From: Psychrobacter sp. NG25
GTDB lineage: Bacteria; Pseudomonadota; Gammaproteobacteria; Pseudomonadales; Moraxellaceae
DNA length: 64,000 nt
Direction: 5' to 3'
Assembly: GCF_015234355.1 (NCBI RefSeq)
Contig: NZ_JADGMV010000004.1
Coordinates: forward strand, 248,001 to 312,000
Within the stretch, counting starts at the first letter, position 1. Each line of letters opens with the position of its first letter. Below the pieces are notes generated by a model. It searched no databases and was not told the origin of the DNA. It saw only the letters and a program-made list of their open reading frames with translations. This document shows, piece after piece, positions 28,536-38,012 of the stretch. The position numbers and the translations under genes are program-made.

Positions 28536-30179
28536 ATGGAAGAAGTAAAAGTAGGCAGATTAGGACCTTTTCCACGGGTAAGTAAACCTGTGTTTATTAC
28601 ATCGTCACTGCTGATTATTGGCTTTATTATTTTCGGTGCGTTTTTCACCGAAACAGCAGGGGCTGTTTTTAGTTTTTTACAAAATTTTATTACGGATAAA
28701 TTCGGCTGGCTATTTATTATCCTAGTCAATACTTCGCTCGTGCTTTGTATTTACTTGGCAATGAGTCGCTATGGTGATATTCGACTGGGCAACCAGACTG
28801 AGCAGCCACAGTACAATCTGTTCTCTTGGATTGGCATGCTATTCTCTGCAGGTATTGGTATTGGTCTGGTTTATTGGGGTACAGCAGAGCCGCTGTATCA
28901 CTTTATGGCACCACCAATGGGCGATGCCGAGACAGTAGAAGCCGCCAAGCAAGCAATGAATATCTCATTTATGCATTGGGGTCTACACGCTTGGGCGATT
29001 TATACGATTGTAGCGCTATCTTTAGCGTATTTCCATTTCCGTCGCGGCCTACCACTATCGATTCGATCTACTTTGTATCCTTTACTCGGTAAAAAGATCT
29101 ATGGTCGTTGGGGACACACGGTCGATATCTTGGCTGTGTTTGGTACGATGTTTGGTGTGGTTACCTCGCTTGGGCTTGGGGTTATGCAGATCAACTCTGG
29201 ACTCGAAAAGCTGTTTGGTATTCCTAATAGTCTTACCGTACAGTTTGGCTTGATCGCTTTCATTACAGCGCTCGCGGCAGCTTCAGTCTTGATGGGTTTG
29301 GATAAAGGTATTAAGCGTTTAAGTGATATCAATATTGGTTTCACTATCGTCTTATTAGCGTTTATGGTCATCTTAGGACCAACGCTGTTTATCTTTGATA
29401 GCTTTATCGAAAACATCGGCAACTATCTGACCGTGATTGTGCCACTAGGTACGTGGGGCGAGTCTTATAGCGGGACAGATTGGCAGAGTAGTTGGACGAT
29501 ATTTTATTGGGCATGGTGGGTTAGCTGGGCACCATTCGTTGGTATCTTTATTGCCCGTATCTCTCGTGGTCGTACTATCCGTGAATTTACGCTTGGGGTG
29601 TTGTTGATCCCAATGCTTATCTTGTTCTTCTGGTTTACCACCTTTGGCGGCGTTGCTGTTCATATGGAGCTTGCTTCTGCTTTGTCAGGTGTTAGTCCAG
29701 GATTGGTTGAAGCAGTACAAGCGGATTCTGGTAGTGCCATCTTTAAGTTGGTTGAGTACTACCCATTGGCAAAACCGATTACGCTACTGATTGTCGTTAT
29801 GATTATGCTATGGTTTGTGACCTCGTCAGATTCTGCTAGCTTTGTCATCGATATGTTGACTGCTGGTGGCGATACCAACCCACCAAAAATCCAGCGCTTA
29901 TTTTGGGCAACGACAGAAGGCGTTATCGCTGCTATTTTGCTAGCGGCTGGTGGACTGTCTGCTCTACAGGCGGCAGCGATCGTAGCGGGACTGCCGTTTG
30001 CCTTAGTGGTCTTTGTCATGATGTATGCGTTACTGCGTGGTTTAAGTCGCGATCGTCTGATTCTATACAGAGCGCAACAAGGCTTTATTACGGATGAGTC
30101 AGCAGACCATAACTCAGCGAATGAATTCGTTGATGAGCATCTGCTAAAAGGGCCACCTAAAATTGTTAAAGGTGATTAA
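28536..30179 (+). CDS. BCCT-family compatible-solute transporter, copy 1
   Basis: 547 residues with 12 predicted helices. The family signature is TIFYWAWWVSWAPFVGIFIARISRGRTIREF (split here as TIFYWAWWVSW and APFVGIFIARISRGR), with the substrate-site glycine stretch AGIGIGLVYWGTAEP and the TM8 tryptophan box. BCCT carriers take up glycine betaine, choline, carnitine or DMSP with Na+ or H+. Start at ATG 28536; the C-terminal tail is short and hydrophilic (ANEFVDEHLLKGPPKIVKGD), lacking the long regulatory tail of BetT. It is the first of three tandem paralogues. Confidence 0.93.
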   Translation: MEEVKVGRLGPFPRVSKPVFITSSLLIIGFIIFGAFFTETAGAVFSFLQNFITDKFGWLFIILVNTSLVLCIYLAMSRYGDIRLGNQTEQPQYNLFSWIGMLFSAGIGIGLVYWGTAEPLYHFMAPPMGDAETVEAAKQAMNISFMHWGLHAWAIYTIVALSLAYFHFRRGLPLSIRSTLYPLLGKKIYGRWGHTVDILAVFGTMFGVVTSLGLGVMQINSGLEKLFGIPNSLTVQFGLIAFITALAAASVLMGLDKGIKRLSDINIGFTIVLLAFMVILGPTLFIFDSFIENIGNYLTVIVPLGTWGESYSGTDWQSSWTIFYWAWWVSWAPFVGIFIARISRGRTIREFTLGVLLIPMLILFFWFTTFGGVAVHMELASALSGVSPGLVEAVQADSGSAIFKLVEYYPLAKPITLLIVVMIMLWFVTSSDSASFVIDMLTAGGDTNPPKIQRLFWATTEGVIAAILLAAGGLSALQAAAIVAGLPFALVVFVMMYALLRGLSRDRLILYRAQQGFITDESADHNSANEFVDEHLLKGPPKIVKGD

Positions 30180-30222
30180 GAAGTAGATAGCATCAAGACA
30201 GCTACTTAAGCTTTTAATAGAA

Positions 30223-30254
30223 GAAGCCCCAATTTATTTTTAAATTGGGGCTTC
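30223..30254 (+). terminator. Terminator after BCCT copy 1
   Basis: GAAGCCCCAATTTA (30223-30236) pairs perfectly with TAAATTGGGGCTTC (30241-30254), followed by TTTA. Copy 1 is therefore probably transcribed alone. Confidence 0.9.
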
Positions 30255-30282
30255 TTTATTGGGTGAAGATATTTAAATTTAT

Positions 30283-30298
30283 TCCGAACAAATTCGGA
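30283..30298. promoter_or_regulatory. Small dyad in the BCCT copy 2 promoter region
   Basis: TCCGAA (30283-30288) and TTCGGA (30293-30298) are inverted with a 4-bp spacer. It lies about 125 bp before the second BCCT gene. Candidate operator only. Confidence 0.35.
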
Positions 30299-30423
30299 TT
30301 GTTGAAAGATTATTACTGCAATGTTACTACGATTTCTATACATTCGGCAGTATTTACATGGTGTTATATTTAGTGATTCGTTCATACCTTGGTATGGTTA
30401 CGCTCTTTTTTGGGGATATACCT

Positions 30424-32076
30424 ATGGATCATGTAAAAGTTGGCAGGTTTGGCCCTTTTCCGCGGGTAAGTAAACCTGTTTTTTTGACTTCAGCATTACT
30501 TATTATTATATTTATTGTTCTTGGCGTTTTTTTTACTGAAGCTGCCGGTACGCTATTCAGTTTTTTACAAGGCTTTATTACCGATAAATTTGGTTGGTTT
30601 TTCATTATTCTCGTTAATGTGGCCTTAGGACTTTGTGTTTATTTGTCTATGAGCCGTTATGGCGATATTCGCCTTGGCGCTCAAACTGAGACACCACAGT
30701 ACAGTTTATTCTCGTGGATCGGCATGCTGTTTTCTGCTGGTATCGGTATTGGACTTGTTTACTGGGGTACAGCAGAGCCTTTATATCACTTTATGGCACC
30801 ACCACTCGGTGAAAAGGAGACGATAGAAGCCGCCAAGCAGGCGATGAACATTACCTTCTTACATTGGGGTGTGCATGCTTGGGCATTGTACGCAATTGTG
30901 GGATTGTCTTTAGCCTATTTCCATTTTCGCCGTGGCTTACCACTATCGATTCGCTCAACCCTTTATCCTATATTGGGTAAAAAGATATATGGCTCGTGGG
31001 GCCATGCAGTTGATATTTTAGCTGTATTCGGTACGATGTTTGGTGTGGTCACGTCACTCGGTCTTGGAGTTATGCAAATTAACTCAGGGCTTGAGAAATT
31101 ATTTGGTATTCCTAATAACCTCACAATACAAATCGCTCTGATTGCCTTTGTTACTGTTTTAGCCGCATGTTCTGTCATGATGGGCTTGGATAAGGGTATC
31201 AAGCGTCTAAGCGATGTGAACATCGGTTTAACGGCTATTCTGCTTAGTTTTATGGTTGTCTTAGGGCCGACGCTTTTCATTTTTGATAGCTTCCTAGAAA
31301 ATATCGGCAACTATCTTTCAGTAGTTGTGCCATTAGGTCTGTGGGGTGAGTCTTATGAAGGTCAAGATAACTGGCAGTCAGCATGGACGATATTTTATTG
31401 GGCATGGTGGGTAAGTTGGGCACCATTTGTCGGCGTGTTTATTGCTCGTATCAGCCGTGGTCGTACGATTAGAGAGTTCTTACTTGGGGTATTACTTATC
31501 CCTATGACCATATTGTTCTTTTGGTTTTCAACTTTCGGCGGCGTTGCTATTCATATGGAGCTTCTCGCTGCTATTGATCCAGCATTGGTTAGTCCTGGAT
31601 TGGTCGAGGCGGTACAAACAGATTTTGGTAGTGCAATTTTTAAATTGGTTGAGTACTATCCATTGGCCCAACCTATCACGTTCATGATTGTAATTATGAT
31701 TGTATTGTGGTTCGTGACCTCATCAGATTCAGCAAGTTTTGTCATTGATATGCTGACCGCAGGTGGTGATACCAATCCGCCAAAGATTCAACGTTTATTT
31801 TGGGCAAGCACTGAAGGCGTCATTGCTGCTGTTTTGCTGGCCGCTGGTGGATTGAGCGCGTTACAAGCAGCAGCTATCGTAGCAGGATTGCCATTTGCTG
31901 TGGTTATATTTGCAATGATGTATGCGCTACTGCGTGGTTTGAGTCGCGATCGACTGATACTATATAGAGCGCAGCAGCATTATATTACTGAAGAGTCAGC
32001 AGATCATAACTCGGCAGATGAATTCGCTGATGAGCATCTACTAAAAGGACCGCCTAAGATTGTAAAAGGCGACTGA
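30424..32076 (+). CDS. BCCT-family compatible-solute transporter, copy 2
   Basis: 550 residues, closely similar to copy 1 throughout (start MDHVKVGRFGPFPRVSKPVF; tail DEHLLKGPPKIVKGD). It keeps AGIGIGLVYWGTAEP, TIFYWAWWVSWAPFVGVF and DSASFVIDMLTAGGDTNPP. The open frame extends upstream to 30358, but ATG 30424 aligns with its two neighbours. The identical tail marks copies 1 and 2 as the closest pair. The substrate is unknown; divergence lies mainly in loop regions and around the external part near residue 290-300. Confidence 0.93.
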   Translation: MDHVKVGRFGPFPRVSKPVFLTSALLIIIFIVLGVFFTEAAGTLFSFLQGFITDKFGWFFIILVNVALGLCVYLSMSRYGDIRLGAQTETPQYSLFSWIGMLFSAGIGIGLVYWGTAEPLYHFMAPPLGEKETIEAAKQAMNITFLHWGVHAWALYAIVGLSLAYFHFRRGLPLSIRSTLYPILGKKIYGSWGHAVDILAVFGTMFGVVTSLGLGVMQINSGLEKLFGIPNNLTIQIALIAFVTVLAACSVMMGLDKGIKRLSDVNIGLTAILLSFMVVLGPTLFIFDSFLENIGNYLSVVVPLGLWGESYEGQDNWQSAWTIFYWAWWVSWAPFVGVFIARISRGRTIREFLLGVLLIPMTILFFWFSTFGGVAIHMELLAAIDPALVSPGLVEAVQTDFGSAIFKLVEYYPLAQPITFMIVIMIVLWFVTSSDSASFVIDMLTAGGDTNPPKIQRLFWASTEGVIAAVLLAAGGLSALQAAAIVAGLPFAVVIFAMMYALLRGLSRDRLILYRAQQHYITEESADHNSADEFADEHLLKGPPKIVKGD

Positions 32077-32150
32077 TAATCAGAGATAATTAATAATTAT
32101 TGCAGAATTTATTATAGATTAACTTGCATTGATTGTTAGTAACGTTCGAA

Positions 32151-32184
32151 AAAACCCTAAGATACGCAGGTATCTTGGGGTTTT
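32151..32184 (+). terminator. Terminator after BCCT copy 2
   Basis: AAAACCCTAAGATAC (32151-32165) pairs with GTATCTTGGGGTTTT (32170-32184), with one G-T pair, followed by further T. Confidence 0.9.
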
Positions 32185-32238
32185 TTATATTTTCAATTGT
32201 AATGAATATCTGCTTAGATTTGATAGTTTGTGCATATC

Positions 32239-32249
32239 TTGTTAAGGTA
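32239..32249 (+). promoter_or_regulatory. Conserved leader element of BCCT copy 3
   Basis: TTGTTAAGGTA, identical to the element at 28498-28508 and at the same 28-bp distance from the ATG. Confidence 0.5.
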
Positions 32250-32276
32250 GCCACCCCAAAAAATTGAGATTACGAC

Positions 32277-33932
32277 ATGGATCATGTGAAAGTTGGTCGA
32301 TTAGGCCCTTTTCCACGGGTAAGTAAACCCGTGTTTTTAACTTCAGCGTTGTTAATTCTTGCGTTTATTATCTTCGGTGCTCTCTTTAGTGAGCAAGCGG
32401 AGTTAGTCTTTGGTCACGCAAAAGCCTTTGTGTCTTTACGCTTTGGCTGGTTTTTTATTGTGGTTGTCAACTTAACATTGGTGATGAGCATCTATATGAT
32501 ATTTAGTCGTTATGGCGATATCAGGCTTGGTCATCAAAATGAGAAACCAGAATACAATCTAATATCCTGGATTGGCATGCTGTTTTCAGCCGGTATCGGT
32601 ATCGGGCTGCTTTATTGGGGAACAGCTGAACCGTTGTACCATTTTATGGCGCCGCCATTAGGAGAAGCTGAAACGGTCGCTGCTGCCAAACAAGCGATGA
32701 ATATATCGTTTCTACATTATGGTCTACATGTATGGGCGCTATATGGCATGGTTGCGCTATCGCTTGCTTATTTTCATTATCGAGTAGGTTTACCACTGGC
32801 TATCCGTTCGACACTTTATCCAATATTGGGTAAAAAAATCTACGGCGGTTGGGGTCATACGGTGGACACACTAGCCGTATTCGGTACGATGTTTGGTGTC
32901 GTGACGACGCTTGGCTTAGGTGTATTACAGATTAACTCAGGTCTTGAGACTTTATTTGGTATTCCTAATAACACGACCGTGCAGATTATTCTCATTGGCT
33001 TGATTACGGTGTTATCAGGATTGTCACTGTTTATGGGACTGGATAAAGGTATCAAGCGTTTGAGTGATATCAATATTTTATTCACCGTCGTACTACTGAG
33101 CTTTGTGATTATCTTAGGCCCTACGCAGTTTATCTTTAATAGTTTTGTCGAAAACATCGGTAACTATTTACATGAAATTGTACCCTTAGGGCTTTGGACT
33201 GAGTCTTATAGAGGTGAAGAAAACTGGCAGTCTTCATGGACGATATTCTATTGGGCATGGTGGATAAGCTGGTCACCATTCGTTGGTGTGTTCGTTGCTC
33301 GTATTTCACGTGGCCGTACTATTCGTGAGTTTATATTAGGGGTGTTGTTGATCCCTATTACTATCTTGTTCTTATGGTTTACCGCTTTCGGTGGTTCTGC
33401 AGTGCATATGGAACTGATGGCCGCAGCGGACCCTAGTATAGTGAGTCCTGGTCTTATCGAAGCAGTACAAACCGATACTGGCAGCGCTATCTTTAAGCTA
33501 ATGGAATCTTATCCATTAACTTCAGCCGTGAACTTACTCATTGTTGTGATGATTGTATTGTGGTTTGTGACGTCATCAGATTCGGCGAGTTTTGTGATTG
33601 ACATGCTGACCTCTGGTGGCGATGCCAATCCACCAAAGATTCAGCGTCTGTTTTGGGCAGGTACAGAAGGTGTTATTGCGGCCGTACTGTTGACAGCAGG
33701 TGGTCTGAGTGCGTTGCAAGCAGCCTCTATCGTTTCAGGTTTCCCTTTTGCTATCGTCATCGTTGTTATGATGTACTCGTTAATACGAGGCTTGAGTCGA
33801 GATCGTCTAATACTATATCGTAATCAGCAATGGTTCGTCACCGAAGAGTCAGCAGAGCACAACTCAGCCAACGAGTTCCGTGATGAAGACTTGCTAACAG
33901 GCCCACTTGATCTTGAAGACTCTAAAAATTAA
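32277..33932 (+). CDS. BCCT-family compatible-solute transporter, copy 3
   Basis: 551 residues, the most divergent of the three. It retains AGIGIGLLYWGTAEP and TIFYWAWWISWSPFVGVFVARISRGR, but differs in TM1-2 (AELVFGHAKAFVSLRFGW in place of the copy 1 and 2 sequence) and has a distinct acidic tail (EDLLTGPLDLEDSKN). This suggests separate specificity. It shares with copy 1 the leader sequence before its ATG. Confidence 0.93.
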   Translation: MDHVKVGRLGPFPRVSKPVFLTSALLILAFIIFGALFSEQAELVFGHAKAFVSLRFGWFFIVVVNLTLVMSIYMIFSRYGDIRLGHQNEKPEYNLISWIGMLFSAGIGIGLLYWGTAEPLYHFMAPPLGEAETVAAAKQAMNISFLHYGLHVWALYGMVALSLAYFHYRVGLPLAIRSTLYPILGKKIYGGWGHTVDTLAVFGTMFGVVTTLGLGVLQINSGLETLFGIPNNTTVQIILIGLITVLSGLSLFMGLDKGIKRLSDINILFTVVLLSFVIILGPTQFIFNSFVENIGNYLHEIVPLGLWTESYRGEENWQSSWTIFYWAWWISWSPFVGVFVARISRGRTIREFILGVLLIPITILFLWFTAFGGSAVHMELMAAADPSIVSPGLIEAVQTDTGSAIFKLMESYPLTSAVNLLIVVMIVLWFVTSSDSASFVIDMLTSGGDANPPKIQRLFWAGTEGVIAAVLLTAGGLSALQAASIVSGFPFAIVIVVMMYSLIRGLSRDRLILYRNQQWFVTEESAEHNSANEFRDEDLLTGPLDLEDSKN

Positions 33933-33960
33933 ATGATAAGTTAATCGAAAGCAATATTTA

Positions 33961-33992
33961 AAAGCCCCCACTTATGATTAAGTGGGGGCTTT
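33961..33992 (+). terminator. Terminator after BCCT copy 3
   Basis: AAAGCCCCCACTTA (33961-33974) pairs perfectly with TAAGTGGGGGCTTT (33979-33992), followed by TTTAT. Confidence 0.95.
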
Positions 33993-34036
33993 TTATATCA
34001 TTCAGCTATTCTTTATTTTAATCTAAATCATCTATA

Positions 34037-34143
34037 TATAGTGAGTTCAACATAATTTGAATACAAGGCAACCGAGTGTAGGTGTATAGGTGATACTTCA
34101 AACGAGGTTAACGCTGTAATATTTTTATAGTGGAATGGCTATA
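34037..34143. repeat. Dispersed 107-bp repeat, copy 1
   Basis: It begins TATAGTGAGTTCAACATAAT and ends in GGCTATA, an imperfect inverted repeat. Internally ATACAAGGCAACCGAGTG and GTTAACGCTGTA match the copies at 53950-54055 and 57886-57993. It lies between BCCT copy 3 and the convergent lipoprotein gene. It carries no ORF; it is best seen as a non-autonomous palindromic (MITE- or REP-like) element. Confidence 0.7.
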
Positions 34144-34152
34144 TATGCAAGG

Positions 34153-34494
34153 TTATGAGCATTGTCCTTTCACATAGCCTAATGCCGTCGTTGTACCGCA
34201 TGCTGAGCATGAGTTGCCCGCAGTACGATAATTAAATCCTGAATCAGATTTCACTTTGACACAGACAGGATCGTATTGTGCGGTACACATCGTTTGCTCA
34301 GGATTGTAGGGCGGGCATTTGGTAAAAGGATTGTCGCTAGACATCGGTTGGCGATGCTCAGTGCTATGAATAGGGTAGGTGGCTGTATCAGGCGTATCAA
34401 TGCCTTGGATATTGCTACAGCCAGTTAACGCGATGGCTGCGGATAAGCCTAATAATGACACGCACGATCGCCATGATTTGAGTAAGTGGTTCAT
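34153..34494 (-). CDS. Small lipoprotein with a Kazal-like cysteine domain
   Basis: 113 residues. The signal peptide ends in a lipobox (AIALTGC), giving an envelope lipoprotein. The mature C-terminal half has six Cys in a Kazal-like pattern: MCTAQYDPVCVKV, YRTAGNSCSACGTT and VKGQC. Y-x-P-V-C and the N-x-C-x-A-C block are typical of Kazal-type protease inhibitor modules. Inhibition of an external or periplasmic protease is an inference from the fold. Confidence 0.75.
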   Translation of the reverse strand: MNHLLKSWRSCVSLLGLSAAIALTGCSNIQGIDTPDTATYPIHSTEHRQPMSSDNPFTKCPPYNPEQTMCTAQYDPVCVKVKSDSGFNYRTAGNSCSACGTTTALGYVKGQCS

Positions 34495-34633
34495 AATAAT
34501 ATGTCCTTATAGAAGATAAAGTTCGATAAATCCCTGTTATCGATAGTCAGCTTCAACCATGTTATGAATCAAGTGGTTTCCATCCATAGTAGCCTATTTA
34601 TAAGCAGTCATCTACTAAATCATGATGAACAAA

Positions 34634-34663
34634 AAACCCAAGCTTAATCATAAACTTAGGTTT
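34634..34663 (-). terminator. Terminator after the DUF3144 gene
   Basis: AAACCCAAGCTTA and TAAACTTAGGTTT pair at 11 of 13 positions; on the minus strand a T-run follows. Confidence 0.7.
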
Positions 34664-34722
34664 AATTTTTATTACTATAATGGCTTTCATCGCTTTGCGA
34701 GATTTAGCGAAACGCCACCGTG

Positions 34723-35079
34723 CTATTTGGCTGCTTTGTCATCTTGATTAAGCTGAACATATTTATCAAAGTTCTGCGCATAATCCGTTAGGTTGTCGCT
34801 CAGCATTTGGCGATATTGCTTCACATAAAACTCAACGATATCGTCTTTTTCTTTGGCAAAATCATCACCTTTGACAAAACCGATGGAAGCGACTGATGCG
34901 CTGTAACGGGCGGCTGCATACAATAAAGAAGCGCCTACTTGTCCTGAATGTGCTTCAGGGCCTAGCTGGCTGTTTGCGATACCAATGATGGCATCAGCAC
35001 GTTGGTAAAATGCCTGCATTTCAGGGGTGATTTCGACGTTGGTATCAACTTCGTTGCCTTGAGTCGTGTCTTGAGACAT
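34723..35079 (-). CDS. DUF3144 family protein
   Basis: 118 residues. The family core is seen: ITPEMQAFYQRADAIIGIANSQLG, VGASLLYAAARYSASVAS and FVKQYRQMLSDNLTDYAQNFD (with the first residue as Y in places). It is a small helical cytosolic protein of unknown function, conserved in gammaproteobacteria. AGGAGC precedes the ATG. It lies 71 bp downstream of metK on the same strand and may share its transcript. Confidence 0.85.
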   Translation of the reverse strand: MSQDTTQGNEVDTNVEITPEMQAFYQRADAIIGIANSQLGPEAHSGQVGASLLYAAARYSASVASIGFVKGDDFAKEKDDIVEFYVKQYRQMLSDNLTDYAQNFDKYVQLNQDDKAAK

Positions 35080-35150
35080 GAGCTGCTCCTAATAAGTATC
35101 AGTAAATGAATTTTCTAAAAACGGTCTGTAAATAAGTTAAAGCAATAGTT

Positions 35151-36317
35151 TTATAAACCAGCGTCTGCTTTCAAGATTTCAGCTTTGTCTGTTTTTTCCC
35201 ATGTAAAGGCAGTTTCTGAACCTTGACGACCAAAATGACCGAAGGTAGCAGTTTGCTGATACATTGGCTGTAATAAATTCAGCATGCGGGTAATGCCATA
35301 AGGGCGCAAATCAAAATGCGTACGAATCAGACGAATGATTTCATCGTTACTGATTTTGCTGGTACCAAACGTATTAACAGAGATAGAGGTCGGCTCAGCG
35401 ACACCAATCGCGTAACTAACTTGTACTTCACAGCGATCAGCAAGGCCTGCTGCGACGATGTTTTTTGCCACATAACGTACCGCATAAGCCGCACTACGAT
35501 CCACTTTTGAAGGATCTTTACCACTGAAAGCACCACCACCATGACGAGCCATACCGCCGTAAGTATCTACAATGATTTTACGACCAGTCAGACCAGCATC
35601 ACCAACCGGGCCGCCAATCACAAACTTACCAGTTGGGTTGATATGATAACGCGTACCAGCGTGTAAAAGCTCAGCAGGCAGTACTTGTTTGATGATAGAT
35701 TCCATGACCGCTTCTTGTAGATCGGCTTGTGAAATACTAGGATCGTGTTGCGTCGATAATACCACTGCATCAATCGCTACAGGTTTATTACCATCGTATT
35801 TTAGCGTAACTTGTGCTTTTGCATCTGGGCGTAACCATGGCAGATCTCCTGCGCGGCGTAGCTCAGACTGACGCTCCATCAAACGATGAGCATATTCGAT
35901 AGGGGCTGGCATTAACACTTCGGTTTCATTACTGGCATATCCGAACATCAGACCTTGATCGCCTGCACCTTGTTCTTCAGGGTCGCTACGATCGACACCT
36001 TGGGCAATCTCAGGAGATTGTTTGCCGAGCATGTTAATCACTGCGCAAGTCTCGCCATCAAACCCTAGATCTGAATGGTGATAGCCAATGCCATTTACGG
36101 TGTCACGAACGAGACGCTCTAGATCAATATTTGCCGTCGTGGTGATTTCACCTGCAAGGATTACTGCGCCCGTCTTAACTAAGGTTTCGCAGGCTACGCG
36201 TGCATGTAAGTCTTCACGTAAGATAGCATCAAGAATAGCGTCTGATATTTGATCAGCCATTTTATCAGGATGGCCTTCGCTCACAGATTCTGAGGTAAAT
36301 AAGTTGTATTCGCGCAT
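35151..36317 (-). CDS. metK: S-adenosylmethionine synthetase
   Basis: 388 residues, the usual length. Conserved segments include [21 protein letters not shown] (ATP and metal site), [24 protein letters not shown], and the P-loop-like [40 protein letters not shown]. It makes SAM from methionine and ATP, including for the radical SAM enzyme in this window. I see no SAM riboswitch in the 160-bp upstream gap. Confidence 0.98.
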   Translation of the reverse strand: MREYNLFTSESVSEGHPDKMADQISDAILDAILREDLHARVACETLVKTGAVILAGEITTTANIDLERLVRDTVNGIGYHHSDLGFDGETCAVINMLGKQSPEIAQGVDRSDPEEQGAGDQGLMFGYASNETEVLMPAPIEYAHRLMERQSELRRAGDLPWLRPDAKAQVTLKYDGNKPVAIDAVVLSTQHDPSISQADLQEAVMESIIKQVLPAELLHAGTRYHINPTGKFVIGGPVGDAGLTGRKIIVDTYGGMARHGGGAFSGKDPSKVDRSAAYAVRYVAKNIVAAGLADRCEVQVSYAIGVAEPTSISVNTFGTSKISNDEIIRLIRTHFDLRPYGITRMLNLLQPMYQQTATFGHFGRQGSETAFTWEKTDKAEILKADAGL

Positions 36318-36480
36318 AATAGGGTCGCTTAATTGCAGGGACTGTAGTTGACGAACTCAGTCATTATTAAATGTATAGAAAAATAAAAGATGAAAACGAA
36401 TCAAAAAAATTAGCATATTTTACCGTGTATCGAGGTAAAACTCTAGCAATGGATGGTGTTATGAGGTAACTGGTGATGGA

Positions 36481-37077
36481 TTAAGGGCAGTAAAAGTCAT
36501 CAACATGGCTATTTTCTTGCCAACGAAATTCAGTATGTTGCGCAACTTGATGGGCTCTATCGACGCCATATCTATCAGCGATAAAACCAAGTGCCATATC
36601 CATGCCTGCGCTAACCCCTGACGAAGTATAAAACTTACCATCGATAACCCAGCGTGCTTGTTTGACCCAATTAACTTGATCCGACTGACAAGTCACCCAT
36701 TGCCATGCCAGTTTATTAGAGGTGGCTCGCTTACCGTTTAATACGCCGCTTTTCGCCAACAAGGCGCTACCAGTACAGACGCTAAGTACCCAGTCAGCCT
36801 CATCAGTGAGGGCTATTAACGTTTGCAAAAAGGAGGGGTTATAGACTAGCTGCCGCGTGCCAAACCCGCCTGGTACTAAGACAATATCAGTCTGATGAGC
36901 TAACTCGCTGACAGCGACTGTTTGCATAAGCACGCCATGCTTACTGCGGATGATGCCACCAGCCATCGAGGTAAATTGAATACGATAATGCTCAGGTAAG
37001 CTCCCAAACATCTCAATAGGTCCGAATAAATCCAAGGTTTCAAAATCATCAAACACTAGCGCGGTAATCGTATGCAT
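36481..37077 (-). CDS. DJ-1/PfpI family protein
   Basis: 198 residues of the class I glutamine-amidotransferase-like fold. The nucleophile elbow is VLSVCTGSALLAKSG (Cys near residue 100) and the N-terminal segment is LVFDDFETLDLFGPIEMFG, as in isonitrile hydratase-like members. SSGVSAGMDMAL continues the family. There is no HTH domain, unlike the GlxA-type regulator at 47070. Substrate unknown. Confidence 0.85.
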   Translation of the reverse strand: MHTITALVFDDFETLDLFGPIEMFGSLPEHYRIQFTSMAGGIIRSKHGVLMQTVAVSELAHQTDIVLVPGGFGTRQLVYNPSFLQTLIALTDEADWVLSVCTGSALLAKSGVLNGKRATSNKLAWQWVTCQSDQVNWVKQARWVIDGKFYTSSGVSAGMDMALGFIADRYGVDRAHQVAQHTEFRWQENSHVDDFYCP

Positions 37078-37200
37078 GTGGCACCCTTATTTGAAAGTAT
37101 CTTTTATAAAGAAAAGACATCATGTCATCACAGCATCAACATTCTATCTGTCCATAAAAGTAAAAAACATATTGATCAAACGGCAAACAATCAATGGTCA

Positions 37201-37896
37201 TTATAATTCTAAAAATGTGGCTTTGTCTTTGAACATGCACTCTTCATAGACAGAGCAAGCACCGCACTTGGGTGTGCGTGCTTGACAGGTATAGCGCCCA
37301 TGTAAAATAAGATAATGATGGGCATCGACTATGAAGTCATCCGGTATGCGTTCAACCAGTTTATTTTCGACGATTAGCACGTTTTTACCAGTGGCGAGAC
37401 CAGTGCGATTTCCTACTCGAAAAATATGAGTATCGACCGCCATGGTTGGTTGGCCAAATGCGGTATTCAACACCACATTGGCGGTTTTGCGCCCAACGCC
37501 CGCTAGTGATTCTAAATCTTTACGATTATCAGGGACGGTGCTATCAAATTTCTTAATCAAATCACTACACGTTTTGATGACGTTTTTGGCTTTGGCATTA
37601 TATAAGCCAATATTTTTGATATAAGATTTTAGACCGTCTTCACCTAACGCCAATATTGCTTCAGGTGTGTTCGCTACCGGATACAACTGCTGGGTAGCAA
37701 TATTGACACTCACATCCGTTGCCTGTGCGGACAATATCACCGCAATCAGCAACTCAAAGTTACTGTCATAATTGAGTTCGGTGACGGGTTCGTCAATGGT
37801 CGCTGCCAGCTTCTCAAAAAATGGGCGTACGTCACGATTGGGCATTCGTCTTGATGGCGGCGTATCGGCGGTTTTGTGTTTGACGGTTTTACTCAT
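37201..37896 (-). CDS. nth: Endonuclease III (DNA glycosylase/AP lyase)
   Basis: 231 residues. The helix-hairpin-helix is LAGVGRKTANVVL with the catalytic Lys, and the catalytic Asp lies in AVDTHIFRVGNR. The [4Fe-4S] cluster loop is C-x6-C-x2-C-x5-C (CQARTPKCGACSVYEEC) at the C-terminus. It removes oxidised pyrimidines. About 20 residues are added before the usual N-terminus. It lies just downstream of the orphan RnfB-like gene, echoing the rsx-nth order of E. coli. Confidence 0.97.
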   Translation of the reverse strand: MSKTVKHKTADTPPSRRMPNRDVRPFFEKLAATIDEPVTELNYDSNFELLIAVILSAQATDVSVNIATQQLYPVANTPEAILALGEDGLKSYIKNIGLYNAKAKNVIKTCSDLIKKFDSTVPDNRKDLESLAGVGRKTANVVLNTAFGQPTMAVDTHIFRVGNRTGLATGKNVLIVENKLVERIPDDFIVDAHHYLILHGRYTCQARTPKCGACSVYEECMFKDKATFLEL

Positions 37897-38012
37897 GGTA
37901 TCTTTACTACTATTTTGGCGGTCAGTTATTCAAACTGCTGGCTATCACATTATCCGAGTGGTATTGGTTGTGTTCGCGCACTTACTCATTGCATGAAATG
38001 TCTATGGTCTCA

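Noticed and set aside
36318..36480. SAM riboswitch upstream of metK
   Set aside because: No SAM-I/SAM-II-like conserved core or terminator hairpin is visible in this gap.
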